NCBI RefSeq assembly: GCF_004217135.1
Contig: NZ_SHKK01000001.1
Coordinates: 1,364,001 to 1,428,000, forward strand
Reading direction: 5' to 3'
DNA from: Micromonospora violae
GTDB lineage: Bacteria > Actinomycetota > Actinomycetes > Mycobacteriales > Micromonosporaceae
DNA length: 64,000 nucleotides
The first letter of the stretch is position 1, and every line of letters begins with the position of its first letter. The translations under genes and the position numbers were made by a program. The notes under the pieces were generated by a model. That model did no database searches. It was not told where the DNA came from and saw only the letters and a list, made by a program, of their open reading frames with translations. Positions 54,160-62,263 of the stretch are shown piece by piece.

Positions 54160-55439
54160 CAGCCTGGTGGATCGCCGATCCGACCACCGCCGATTCGCAG
54201 CGACAGCGGCTGCTCGACGACTACGCCGCTCACGTCGCGGACGACATCAGCGCACCCCTGCGGGCACTGCGGGCATCGATCCTCACCAACGGTGGCGACC
54301 GGGACCTCGTCCGGGATCCGGACGGCACCGCTTATCTCGACCTGCGGTGCGGCGCTGGTGTGGCGGCGCTGGGCCACCGCCCCCGGGCCGCCGTCGACGC
54401 GCTGCGGGACGCGCTGCGCACCATGGACATCGGCGACCAGCAACTACCCAGCCAACTCCGCGCCGACCTGGCCGCCGACCTCAGCACCACGGTGGGGGAG
54501 GGCCGGTGGCGGTGGCAGTTCTGCGGCGGCGGCAGTGAGGCCGCCGAGTTCGCGCTGCGTACGGCCATGGCGGCCACCGGACGGGATCGTGTCGTCGCGC
54601 TGCACGGCGGCTACCACGGGCAGGCCGGGCTGGCGGCCGCCGTGACCGACCCGCGGCACCTGCCCGGTCCCTACCCCCGACTCGCCGTCGAGCCGATCCG
54701 GATCACCCCGAACGATGATGTCGCGCTGGCGCTGATCGACGACCGGGTCGCGGCCGTGATCGCGGAACCGGTTCAACTGAGCGGCCGGATCTGTCTCCTT
54801 AGCGCGGAATGGCTGCGCGCGCTGCGGCTCCGCTGCGACACCACCGGCACCATCCTCGTCCTCGACGAAACCAAGTCCGGGTTGAACCGTTGCGGCCCGC
54901 TGTGGGCGCACGAGAACAGCGGGATCGTTCCGGACATCCTGCTCGTCGGGAAAGCGCTGTCCGCCGGGCTCTACCCGGTGGCGGCGTACGGGCTACGCGA
55001 CGAGGGCGTCCTGCGCGACTGGCGTAGCCCGCTCCGATCCTCCTACGGCGGCAGCCTCCTTGGTATGGCGGTTGGCCGCGCCGCTCTGGCACAGCTCACC
55101 GACCCCGACAACCAACGGTGTTACCAGCGGACCGCCGAGGCGTTCGCCCTGCGCCTGCGTCATCACCTGGGCCACCCCGACGATTCCGGACGACAGCTGC
55201 GGCGCCACGGTGCGGCATTCGAGCTCGCTCTTCCCAATCCGGAGACCGCGCTCTTCGTCGCCGCCGACCTGCTGCACCGGCGGGTACTGGTCCCGATGCC
55301 CACCGCCAGCGCGCTCATCCTGCTTCCCGCGCTGACCGTCTCCGACGACACGGCCGACCTGGCGTGCGCACGAATCGCCGCCGCGGTACGGGCCGCGGCG
55401 GCGGCACTTCCCTCCGGAGAGGACGCGACAATATGTTGA
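54156..55439 (+). CDS. Class III PLP aminotransferase (GSA-aminomutase-like)
   Basis: A 427-aa fold-type I aminotransferase. Seen are YLDLRCGAGVAALGHRPRAAVDAL, the phosphate-binding FCGGGSEAAEFALRTAMAATGR, HGGYHGQAGLA, IAEPVQLSG, LVLDETKSGLNRCG with the cofactor Asp, and the Schiff-base Lys in ILLVGKALSAGLYPVAAYG. It resembles glutamate-1-semialdehyde aminomutases and omega-transaminases. The small size of the N-terminal segment is normal. The GTG start overlaps the RtcB-like stop. In this operon it presumably adds or moves an amino group on the unknown product. Confidence 0.93.
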   Translation: MTAWWIADPTTADSQRQRLLDDYAAHVADDISAPLRALRASILTNGGDRDLVRDPDGTAYLDLRCGAGVAALGHRPRAAVDALRDALRTMDIGDQQLPSQLRADLAADLSTTVGEGRWRWQFCGGGSEAAEFALRTAMAATGRDRVVALHGGYHGQAGLAAAVTDPRHLPGPYPRLAVEPIRITPNDDVALALIDDRVAAVIAEPVQLSGRICLLSAEWLRALRLRCDTTGTILVLDETKSGLNRCGPLWAHENSGIVPDILLVGKALSAGLYPVAAYGLRDEGVLRDWRSPLRSSYGGSLLGMAVGRAALAQLTDPDNQRCYQRTAEAFALRLRHHLGHPDDSGRQLRRHGAAFELALPNPETALFVAADLLHRRVLVPMPTASALILLPALTVSDDTADLACARIAAAVRAAAAALPSGEDATIC

Positions 55440-56635
55440 TCTCTGCCGACTCGCACATCCTCGACCCGCCACATCTGTGGGACCGCTGGCTGCCAGCGCG
55501 GTACCGGGACCAGGCACCGCAACTCGTGGAGGACGCCGACGGTGGGCACGCCTGGCGCTACGCCGGTGCCCGCGAACCGGAGCCGATCGGCCTGGCCGGC
55601 CTACCTGGCCGGCCCGACGACCAACTCCGCCCCAGTGGCGTCCGTTACGACGAGATCCGACCCGGCACGTTCGACGGCGCGGCGCGGCTCATTGACCAGG
55701 ACGCCGACGGCGTCGCAGCGGAGGTCATCTTCCCCAGCGCCCGTCCGATGGGGCACTTCCTCGACGACCCCGATCCGGCCTTCGTGCTCGCCGGGGTGGA
55801 GGCGTACAACCGTTTCATCGTGGAGGAATTCTGCTCCGCGGCACCCGACCGGCTCTTTCCGGTGGCGCAGCTGCCCACCACCGGTGTCGACGACTGCGTC
55901 CGGACCCTCCGGTCCTGCGTCGAACAGGGCTTTGTGGGGGCGGTGCTGCCCTGCTGGCCCACCGGCGGCGACCATCTTGACGCGGCCAGCGCGCCGTTTT
56001 GGAGCTGCGCCGAGGAGCTTGGACTGCCCATCTGCATGCACGTCGGGTTCCGATCGCGCGAGGAGCGGCTACTGCTGCGCGAGCTGCAGGAGCGACGGCT
56101 CGACGACGAGCTCACCAGCGTCCGTTTCCACCCGCACAGGCCGGACCATGCTCCCCGACCGCTGGAGTACCACCACCGCGCCCCCAACTTCGGCGTCAGT
56201 CTGGGCCGCGCCGCTGCCGTTCTCAGCGATCTCCTGCTGTCCGGACTGTTCGACGCCCACCCAGGGCTGCGGATCGGGTTCATCGAAACCTGGGTTGGCT
56301 GGATACCACGGGCTCTGGAGGCTGTCGACGACATCTGGCGTCGGAACCGGCACCTGCGCCGGATCCTGCTGCGCCACCCTCCCTCGCACTATTGGCACTC
56401 GCACATGACCGGGTCATTCCTCGACGACCGCGCCGGCATCCAGAGCCGATATGCCATTGGCGTCGACAACCTCATGTGGTCCACCGACTATCCCCACTTC
56501 GGCACCTTCTGGCCGCGGTCCCGCCAGGTAGCGGAGGCGAGCCTCTCCGGTGTATCCGCCGAGGAGCGCCATCGCATCCTGGCCGGCAACTGCGTGCGTT
56601 TCTACGGACTGACCGACCGAATCCGCTCGACGTGA
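55433..56635 (+). CDS. Amidohydrolase_2-family metal-dependent hydrolase
   Basis: A 400-aa TIM-barrel amidohydrolase. It begins MLISADSHILDPPHLWDRWL with the DxH variant of the first metal motif. Others are ICMHVGFRSRE, GIGFIETWVGWIPRAL-like RIGFIETWVGW, and LMWSTDYPHFGTFWP with the catalytic Asp. This subgroup (ACMSD/gamma-resorcylate decarboxylase-like) includes both hydrolases and non-oxidative decarboxylases. The ATG overlaps the aminotransferase stop by 7 bp. A longer in-frame start at 55118 is rejected because it lies inside the aminotransferase gene. A role in removing a carboxylate or opening a ring in the operon product is possible. Confidence 0.9.
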   Translation: MLISADSHILDPPHLWDRWLPARYRDQAPQLVEDADGGHAWRYAGAREPEPIGLAGLPGRPDDQLRPSGVRYDEIRPGTFDGAARLIDQDADGVAAEVIFPSARPMGHFLDDPDPAFVLAGVEAYNRFIVEEFCSAAPDRLFPVAQLPTTGVDDCVRTLRSCVEQGFVGAVLPCWPTGGDHLDAASAPFWSCAEELGLPICMHVGFRSREERLLLRELQERRLDDELTSVRFHPHRPDHAPRPLEYHHRAPNFGVSLGRAAAVLSDLLLSGLFDAHPGLRIGFIETWVGWIPRALEAVDDIWRRNRHLRRILLRHPPSHYWHSHMTGSFLDDRAGIQSRYAIGVDNLMWSTDYPHFGTFWPRSRQVAEASLSGVSAEERHRILAGNCVRFYGLTDRIRST

Positions 56636-57423
56636 CCGCTTGTCCATTGCCGTACTTCGCCAGCGTGGGCGCCGTCCTTGACCGGCTCGCCCTGCTGGAC
56701 GTCAAACGTGAACTGCTCCACGACGAGCACCATCGACGCATCGCCGCCGTCGAAGCGGCTGGGCTCGATGCGGCATGGGCCGCCGCCGGTTTTCGCCCGC
56801 CGCGCACGGTGCCGGCATACGCGCTGCTCGGCTCGGTTCACCGGAGGTTGTGGCACCTGGAGAACGCAACGCGGACCGCGGAGCGACGTGGCGCGTTCGG
56901 ACCGAAATTCCGGCACCTGTTCGCTGATATCCAGCGGTTGAACGCCGACCGGGCCGGGCACCGCCGCGCCGTCGACACCAGCTTCGGCGACGGCAGCGAA
57001 ACTGCGCTCGTGGAGGTGGTCGTCGGCCTGGATATCTACGCAGACCAGATTGCCATCCAACGTGTACGGCAGCAGCGCCTGGGTGCGCCCACGTCGGCTG
57101 ACGCGGACATGCTGAGCGAGATCTGGCTCGCGTACCGGCTGCCGGACATCTTCGCCGGTGACGCCTTCCGCCGACTCCATCTGGCCAATGACCGACTGTG
57201 GACGGTAAAGGCGGAGTTGGACGCCGGGCTGGCCGGGCGAGGTCCTTCGATCAACACCTGCCGCAGCCTGTACCTGGTGAACGACGCCCGGTGCCGGGCC
57301 AAGAAGTTCATCGCGCTGGCGCTCGAGTCGCCAGTTCGCGACGTCAAGGAGTATGCGCCGTACCCGTTGCCGACGGGCTGGGACGACGGCACCCTGAGCT
57401 GGCGGCCGGTGCCGCCGATCTAA
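56632..57423 (+). CDS. Unknown 263-aa protein ending the seven-gene operon
   Basis: I do not recognise this family. From the GTG at 56632, overlapping the amidohydrolase stop (GTGA), it encodes a mostly helical soluble protein. Distinct stretches are YFASVGAVLDRLALLDVKRELLHDEHHRR, FGPKFRHLFADIQRLNADRAGHRRAVD, VVVGLDIYADQIAIQRVRQQRLG and INTCRSLYLVNDARCRAKKFIALAL, with a conserved-looking Arg/His set. There is no signal peptide or membrane span. It could be a phosphate- or nucleotide-binding partner of the phosphotransferase. Position and coupling are the main evidence that it belongs to the pathway. Confidence 0.75.
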   Translation: MTACPLPYFASVGAVLDRLALLDVKRELLHDEHHRRIAAVEAAGLDAAWAAAGFRPPRTVPAYALLGSVHRRLWHLENATRTAERRGAFGPKFRHLFADIQRLNADRAGHRRAVDTSFGDGSETALVEVVVGLDIYADQIAIQRVRQQRLGAPTSADADMLSEIWLAYRLPDIFAGDAFRRLHLANDRLWTVKAELDAGLAGRGPSINTCRSLYLVNDARCRAKKFIALALESPVRDVKEYAPYPLPTGWDDGTLSWRPVPPI

Positions 57424-57437
57424 CCAACCGGAATGAC

Positions 57438-57454
57438 TGCGAACAACGTTTGCA
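57438..57454. promoter_or_regulatory. Candidate operator before the TetR gene
   Basis: TGCGAAC-AAC-GTTTGCA is an inverted repeat with one mismatch, lying 16 bp before the GTG of the TetR gene. A GTTTACAG half-site follows directly. The AT-rich patch contrasts with its surroundings. Confidence 0.45.
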
Positions 57455-57469
57455 GTTTACAGTAGATCA

Positions 57470-58159
57470 GTGAGCGACGCACCCGCGAGTACCGGCCCCG
57501 ACCGGCAGTCGATCTGGAGCAGGCCCGAGCGCGGCAGCCGTGGCCCCACTCCGGCGCACAGTCGGGACGCCATCGTGGTGGCCGCCATCGCCCTGGCCGA
57601 CAGCGAAGGGCTCGCGGCGGTGTCGATGCGGGCCGTCGCCGGAGCGCTGGGCACCGGGGCCGGATCCCTCTACCGGTACCTGTCGTCCCGTGACGATCTG
57701 CTGGATCTGATGACCGACCGGGCCGTGGGGGAGTTGCGCCCCTACCCGCAGGTGGAGGGCGACTGGTTGGAGACGATGGTGGTGTTGGGTCGCCGGCAGG
57801 TGGCGCTGTTCACGGCCCATCCGTGGCTGCTCGACGTGATCCACCGGTCGTCCGGCATCGGCCCGGAGAGCCTGGCCTGGTTCGACAACTGCATCCGGGT
57901 CCTGGAACCCGTGCGCTGCCCGGCGGCCGCCAAGTTCGAGGCCATCGCCATGATGACCGGCGTGGCGAGCCTCTTCGCCCGCCGCGAGTCCGCCGCCGGG
58001 GCGTTCAGCTTCGCCGGGGTGGACCTCACGGCGTACCCGCACCTGGTCGCGGCCTTCAGTCAGCCCTCCGGGCCGGCGCCCCGAGCGGACCTCGTCGAGC
58101 GGACCCTGCGGGGTCTGCTGACCGGTCTGCTGCTCGCCGACTCGACCGGGGCGGGCTGA
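57470..58159 (+). CDS. TetR-family regulator
   Basis: A 229-aa repressor from the GTG at 57470. The HTH is SRDAIVVAAIALADSEGLAAVSMRAVAGALGTGAGSLYRYLSSRDDLLDLM, and the C-terminal domain (WLETMVVLGRRQVALFTAHPWLLDVI) matches the TetR_C subgroup common in actinomycetes (TetR_C_1-like). It follows the seven-gene operon by 46 bp on the same strand, with its own candidate operator. It could regulate that operon or only itself. It converges with the GNAT gene, 12 bp between stops. Confidence 0.92.
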   Translation: MSDAPASTGPDRQSIWSRPERGSRGPTPAHSRDAIVVAAIALADSEGLAAVSMRAVAGALGTGAGSLYRYLSSRDDLLDLMTDRAVGELRPYPQVEGDWLETMVVLGRRQVALFTAHPWLLDVIHRSSGIGPESLAWFDNCIRVLEPVRCPAAAKFEAIAMMTGVASLFARRESAAGAFSFAGVDLTAYPHLVAAFSQPSGPAPRADLVERTLRGLLTGLLLADSTGAG

Positions 58160-58171
58160 CCGGCGTGCCTG

Positions 58172-58633
58172 TCACGTGGTGGTGAGGTACCTGCGGTAAC
58201 CGACGGCGGACTGCGCGAACCCGACGGACGCGTAGAACCGGTGGGCGTCGGTGCGCGCGGCGTTCGACACCAGCTGCACCTTGTAGCAACCGGCCGCCGT
58301 CGCGTCGTCGAGCGCCGCCATGACGAGGGCCCGGGCGACGCCGCGACGACGCCAGTCGGGCGCGACCACCACGTTCTCCACCACCATGTACGGTCGCGCG
58401 CCGTGGGTGAGGTTGGGGGCGACGAGGGTGTCCAGGGTGCCGACGACGGTGTCCCCGGCGACGGCCAGCAGCAGGCGGCGGCCAGCTTGCGCGTGCAGGC
58501 CACGCCAGGCGGTGGCCAACTGGCTGGCGTCCGGCCGCGCGTCGTCGGGCGCGAGCTGCCACAGCACATCGAAGACCTGCTCGGGGTCGTCCGCCGCCAC
58601 GGCGGCCCGGACGACGACATCGCGCCCGCTCAC
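58172..58633 (-). CDS. GNAT-family N-acetyltransferase
   Basis: A 153-aa GNAT acetyltransferase that uses acetyl-CoA. Motif A is VVENVVVAPDWRRRGVARALVMAALDDA with the acetyl-CoA loop RRRGVA. Motif B is YKVQLVSNAARTDAHRFYASVGF. The GTG start at 58633 overlaps the stop of a 32-codon open frame just upstream. The much longer reading in this frame (to 59701) is a shadow of the QorB gene. Substrate is unknown. Confidence 0.88.
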   Translation of the reverse strand: MSGRDVVVRAAVAADDPEQVFDVLWQLAPDDARPDASQLATAWRGLHAQAGRRLLLAVAGDTVVGTLDTLVAPNLTHGARPYMVVENVVVAPDWRRRGVARALVMAALDDATAAGCYKVQLVSNAARTDAHRFYASVGFAQSAVGYRRYLTTT

Positions 58634-58728
58634 CGGGCCGACGCCAGAGTGTCCAGGTCGGACCGCGTGGGGTGCCGACGTGACGATCCGGCGGGCCGGG
58701 AGAGCTGGTCGTCGATGTGCCTCGCCAT
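58630..58728 (-). CDS. Possible 32-aa peptide coupled to GNAT
   Basis: An ATG at 58728 opens MARHIDDQLSRPAGSSRRHP... and ends in a TGA that overlaps the GNAT GTG (GTGA). Third positions are G/C-rich. The ribosome site is weak. The overlap is the main support; it could be a leader peptide or the true N-terminal region of a misread start. Confidence 0.35.
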   Translation of the reverse strand: MARHIDDQLSRPAGSSRRHPTRSDLDTLASAR

Positions 58729-58809
58729 GCCGTCGAGGATACGTGCACCAGGTGGCGAAGCGGGCGACGGCGCCCGGAGGCTTCGTCGCCCGCTTCGGCG
58801 CGGACCCGG

Positions 58810-59667
58810 TCAGGCGCGCGCGGCCCGGATGGCGTCGCGCAGCGGGGTGCTGGGACGGCCCAGCAGTCGGCTGAGGTCGTCGCTGTCGGTCGCCAGTTCG
58901 CCGTTGGCGATCGAGTGGTCGAGCGCGGCGACGAACCTGGCGGTGCCCGCGTCGAGGCCGACGTTCTCCAGGGCCGAGGCCAGCTCGGCGGCGGACATGT
59001 CCTGGTGCACGACGGTGGTGCCGGTCACCTCCGAGACCGCCTGGGCCAGCTCGTCGAAGGTGAACGCGGTGCCGCCCAGTTCGTAGACGGCGTTGCCGTC
59101 CTCCTCGCGGGTCAGCGCCGCCACGGCGGCCCCCGCGTAGTCGGCCCGGGGCGCGGCGGAGATCTTGCTGCCGCCGGTGGCGCCGAGGATCGTGCCGGAC
59201 CCGAGGTACTGCGGCAGCTGGTCGGTGTAGTTCTCGGTGTACCAGCTGTTGCGGAGCACGGTGTAGGTCAGACCGGACGCGGCGAGCACCTCCTCGGTGG
59301 CCTTGTGCTCCGGGGCGAGCGGGTTCGCGGTGGTGTCGGCCTTCAGGATGCTGGTGTAGACGAGACGCTCGACGCCGGCGAGCTTGGCGGCGTCGATGAC
59401 CGCGGTGTGCTGCGCGACGCGCTGGCCGGGAGTGTCGCCGGAGATGAGCAGCAGCCTGCGTACGCCGGCCACGGCGCCGGGCAGCGTCGACGGGTCGTCG
59501 TAGTTGGCCTTGCGGATCTCGACCCCTCGCTTGGCCAGGTCGGCGGCCTTCTCCGGGCTGCGGACGATGGCGGCGATCTCGACGGCGGGAACACCGCTGT
59601 CGAGCAGCTGCTCGATCACCAGGCGGCCCAGCCGGCCGGTGGCGCCGGTGACGGCATAGGTGGGCAT
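58810..59667 (-). CDS. qorB: NAD(P)H:quinone oxidoreductase type 2
   Basis: A 285-aa atypical short-chain dehydrogenase of the NmrA/QorB (YtfG) family. The Rossmann motif is YAVTGATGRLGRLVIEQLL. Further marks are VEIRKANYDDPSTL, LLLISGDTPGQRVAQHTAVIDAAK, RLVYTSILKAD and LRNSWYTENYTDQLPQYL. It reduces quinones with NADPH, and such genes are usually controlled by an HxlR/YodB/QorR redox repressor. Exactly that gene lies divergently 88 bp away. The ATG follows GGAGGTTCCC. Confidence 0.93.
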   Translation of the reverse strand: MPTYAVTGATGRLGRLVIEQLLDSGVPAVEIAAIVRSPEKAADLAKRGVEIRKANYDDPSTLPGAVAGVRRLLLISGDTPGQRVAQHTAVIDAAKLAGVERLVYTSILKADTTANPLAPEHKATEEVLAASGLTYTVLRNSWYTENYTDQLPQYLGSGTILGATGGSKISAAPRADYAGAAVAALTREEDGNAVYELGGTAFTFDELAQAVSEVTGTTVVHQDMSAAELASALENVGLDAGTARFVAALDHSIANGELATDSDDLSRLLGRPSTPLRDAIRAARA

Positions 59668-59701
59668 GGGAACCTCCGACAGGGTAGGGGCAAATCTGCA
59701 T

Positions 59702-59731
59702 GCACTTACGAATCTATAGCACTTACTAATA
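59702..59731. promoter_or_regulatory. Direct-repeat operator between qorB and hxlR-type gene
   Basis: GCACTTACGAAT at 59702-59713 and GCACTTACTAAT at 59719-59730 are direct repeats 17 bp apart in an AT-rich divergent promoter. They suit binding by an HxlR dimer and overlap likely -10 elements of one or both genes. Confidence 0.55.
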
Positions 59732-59755
59732 GGATGGGTGCGCTAGGCTGGTGAG

Positions 59756-60160
59756 GTGAGCAACATGCCGGCCCAGGATCCGGCGGGGCCTACCCAGGAA
59801 TTCGTCACCGATGTCTTCGCGCGCGGTTGCGCTTCCCGCGCGGCCTTCGAGGACGTCACCTCGAAGTGGGCCTCGCTGGCCCTGTTGGCGCTCGGCGAGG
59901 GCCGCTACCGGTTCAACGCGCTGCGTCGCCGCATCGACGGGGTCAGTGAGCGGATGCTCTCCCAGACCCTGCAGACCCTCGAACGCGACGGGATGCTCAC
60001 CCGTGAGGTGCTCACCGCGATCCCACCCCGCGTCGAATACTCGCTGACCCCGCTCGGCACCCGCGTCGCCGAGCAACTGCGGGGCCTCGCCGATCTGCTG
60101 GAGGCGTCGGTGCCCGAGGTGCAGACCGCCCGTGACAGCCACGAGCGCGATCGGGGCTAG
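59756..60160 (+). CDS. HxlR-family redox-type repressor
   Basis: A 134-aa winged-helix regulator of the HxlR (YodB/QorR-like) family. The N-terminal CASRAAFEDVTSKWASLALLAL places a single Cys ahead of the first helix, as in QorR and YodB that sense quinones or diamide. FNALRRRIDGVSERMLSQTLQTLERDGML is the recognition region, then IPPRVEYSLTPLG. The GTG start is at 59756. It should repress the divergent qorB through the direct repeats between them; oxidation of the Cys would release it. Confidence 0.92.
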   Translation: MSNMPAQDPAGPTQEFVTDVFARGCASRAAFEDVTSKWASLALLALGEGRYRFNALRRRIDGVSERMLSQTLQTLERDGMLTREVLTAIPPRVEYSLTPLGTRVAEQLRGLADLLEASVPEVQTARDSHERDRG

Positions 60161-60186
60161 CGACGACCGTCGCGGTTACGCCCGCG

Positions 60187-60828
60187 TCAGTTGCTGTCCT
60201 GCGCGCAGATCGTGGTCATCTCGGCCAGATAGCTGGCCAGCGTGGGTAGGCCGGCCTCGGCCCGCCGCCGCTCGACACCCGGCTCATCCCTGATCGGGGT
60301 CGCCGGGACCGGGCCGCCCGGTCCGCAGCGGATCTGTGTGCCGTACACCTGGGGCTCGCCCTTGCCCACCGCGACCCGGTCCTCCAGGTAGGCCAGGTTG
60401 CCCGGCGATGCCTGGCCGGCGGCGACCGCGGCCCGCAGCAGGTCCAGTGCCTCCTGTTGGAAGGTCGGATCCTGGTCGGAGTGCTGGGCGATCGCCCAGG
60501 CGGCGTTGCCGCCGTCCTCACCCACCAGGGCGAAGGTCGGCCAGCCGTGAGTACGGATGATGTCCTTCAGCCGGGCGGTGCGCTCCTGGTCGGAGTCGGT
60601 CTGCGGGGTGCCCTCGCGGTCGGCCTGGTCGCGCTCCAGCATCGCGATCAACTCGTCGTGCAGCGCCGTGTCGAAGGCGTCCGAGGGTCGGGCGGTGGGG
60701 GAGAGGGCGCTCGGAGACGCCGACGGCACGCTGCTCGGTGGGTCACCGGCCGACCGGGACGAGGTGCCGCAGGCGGCGATGCTCAGCAGTGCCACCAGCG
60801 GCACCGCGATCGGCCTCGGGACCTTCAC
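60187..60828 (-). CDS. DUF6624-type lipoprotein
   Basis: A 213-aa lipoprotein. From the GTG at 60828 the signal peptide VKVPRPIAVPLVALLSIAAC ends at the lipobox Cys (residue 20). A Ser/Pro-rich linker leads to a domain with LHDELIAMLERDQADREG, IIRTHGWPTFALVGEDGGNAAWAIAQHSDQDP, FQQEALDLL, NLAYLEDRVAVGKGEPQVYGTQI and VERRRAEAGLPTLASYLAEM. This pattern is the DUF6624 family, of unknown function. It is anchored outside the membrane, converges with the HxlR gene, and lies 58 bp from the AraC stop. Confidence 0.85.
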   Translation of the reverse strand: MKVPRPIAVPLVALLSIAACGTSSRSAGDPPSSVPSASPSALSPTARPSDAFDTALHDELIAMLERDQADREGTPQTDSDQERTARLKDIIRTHGWPTFALVGEDGGNAAWAIAQHSDQDPTFQQEALDLLRAAVAAGQASPGNLAYLEDRVAVGKGEPQVYGTQIRCGPGGPVPATPIRDEPGVERRRAEAGLPTLASYLAEMTTICAQDSN

Positions 60829-60886
60829 GTCGCCGATTGTCGTCGGGTCGTGGCCACCGACACAAGGCGCAGACCGGTGCCGTCTC

Positions 60887-61849
60887 TCAGGTGTGCAGGG
60901 TCTCGCGCGGCGGCACGCCGTAGCTCGCGTGGTATCGCGCGGTGAATCTGCTGTGGCTCGCGAACCCCCACCGACTGGCGATCGCCGAGACGGTCTCCTG
61001 GTGCGGGTCGGCCCGCACCAGATCGTGGTGTGCCCGAACGAGCCGGATCCGACGCAGGTGGGCCATGGGGGTGGTGCCGAGATGGCGGCGGAAGGCGAGT
61101 TGCACCGCCCGCAGGGAGACGCCGGCGGCACTGGCGATGTCGGCCGCGCTGATGTCCCGGTCGGCGTGTTCCTCCAGGAAGGTGATCGCCCGTCGCAACG
61201 TGGCGGTCGTGGCGTCGTGCCGGTCCGCGGCGGTCGGTTCGGTGAACGCGGTGTTGGGAAAGACCGCGAGCGCCGCTGCGGCCAGCATCCGGGCGGCGTT
61301 GCCGATCACCAGCGGTTGCGCCCCGGCCGCCGGGCTGTTCAGCACGATCTCACGGACGAAACTGGTGGTGTTGTGCCACTGCCGGGCGAGGGCCGCGCTG
61401 ACCGGGCCCAGCTCGGTGAACTGGATGCGACCGGGCCGGCGGGCCGGCGCGGTGGTGGCCACCTGCGCCAGCACCGACAGGTCCAGGACGCAGAGCTCCA
61501 CCTCACCGGGGTGCCAGCGGACGGTGCACGGCTCCTGCGGTCTGGTGACGAGGAAGGCTTCGCCGGGGCCGAACCGGTGGGTCGAGCCGGCGCAGGAGCG
61601 ATCGACGCGTGCGGTGCGGGTACGACCGATGACCAGCCCGCCGAGGGTGGCGGCACCGATGTCGAGGTGCCCGGTCTGGCGGGTGGTCGCGATGGCGAAA
61701 GGACCGGTGTCCACGCGGCGATGGGTGAGCCGGTATCCGTTCCTGCTCTGGATATGCAGTTTCGGGTCGTACGTGGCCGACAGGAAATCCTGGATGGCCG
61801 CCGGGTCACGACTGTCGAACTGGTGGGTCTGCACTGGCGATGACGTCAT
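60887..61849 (-). CDS. AraC-family regulator
   Basis: A 320-aa regulator. The N-terminal about 200 residues are an AraC-binding-like cupin (FGPGEAFLVTRPQEPCTVRWHPGEVELCVLDL). The C-terminal double HTH is AITFLEEHADRDISAADIASAAGVSLRAVQLAFRRHLGTTPMAHLRRIRLVRAHHDL...VSAIASRWGFASHSRFTARYHASYGVPPRETL. The ATG at 61849 has GGAGACAGCGG upstream. It precedes the DUF6624 gene on the same strand with 58 bp between, so the two could be one transcript. The target is not visible. Confidence 0.92.
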   Translation of the reverse strand: MTSSPVQTHQFDSRDPAAIQDFLSATYDPKLHIQSRNGYRLTHRRVDTGPFAIATTRQTGHLDIGAATLGGLVIGRTRTARVDRSCAGSTHRFGPGEAFLVTRPQEPCTVRWHPGEVELCVLDLSVLAQVATTAPARRPGRIQFTELGPVSAALARQWHNTTSFVREIVLNSPAAGAQPLVIGNAARMLAAAALAVFPNTAFTEPTAADRHDATTATLRRAITFLEEHADRDISAADIASAAGVSLRAVQLAFRRHLGTTPMAHLRRIRLVRAHHDLVRADPHQETVSAIASRWGFASHSRFTARYHASYGVPPRETLHT

Positions 61850-62263
61850 CCGCTGTCTCCGTCCGGTGGAGTGCCGCCCGGTCGTGGAACGGTGCGACGG
61901 CAGGATCGGGACCTGCCGGGGTGTTCGGCGGTGACCCGGCACGTCGGTGGCCGGCGGTGCGGTGAGAGGGAGCGTCGCGAGCGGGACGGCAGCGACAGGG
62001 TCTCGGATCTGGTCGGACCATTCAGGAGCGCTGAGTCGCAAAATCTGTGTATGGGAATTTCACCATACGACAGTCAGCGACCCGCCGTCCCGCGAATCAG
62101 CGTGGTGTGTCGGCAGCTCGACTTCGTTTTCCGGCTAACGCGTCGAATGGTTCTGCGCCTGCGGGGCTAGCCACCCGCGTGGAGGACAGCGAAATCTTGT
62201 TCATGATTCGTCGGAGGACGTCCGGCTGGCTGCCGGGAGGCCGGCGTACGGAGGGGGGACGCG
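61850..62263. promoter_or_regulatory. Gene-free divergent region upstream of AraC and the Cys-motif protein
   Basis: No gene is seen in these 414 bp. The middle is AT-richer and holds GTATGG-8 bp-CCATAC (62049-62068), a dyad of operator size. A GGAGGGGGGAC ribosome site lies near 62251-62260 for the next gene. Confidence 0.35.

Noticed and set aside
58634..59701. 509-aa reading joining GNAT to an upstream Arg-rich region
   Set aside because: The upstream part is the alternative frame of qorB; GNAT begins at the GTG at 58633.
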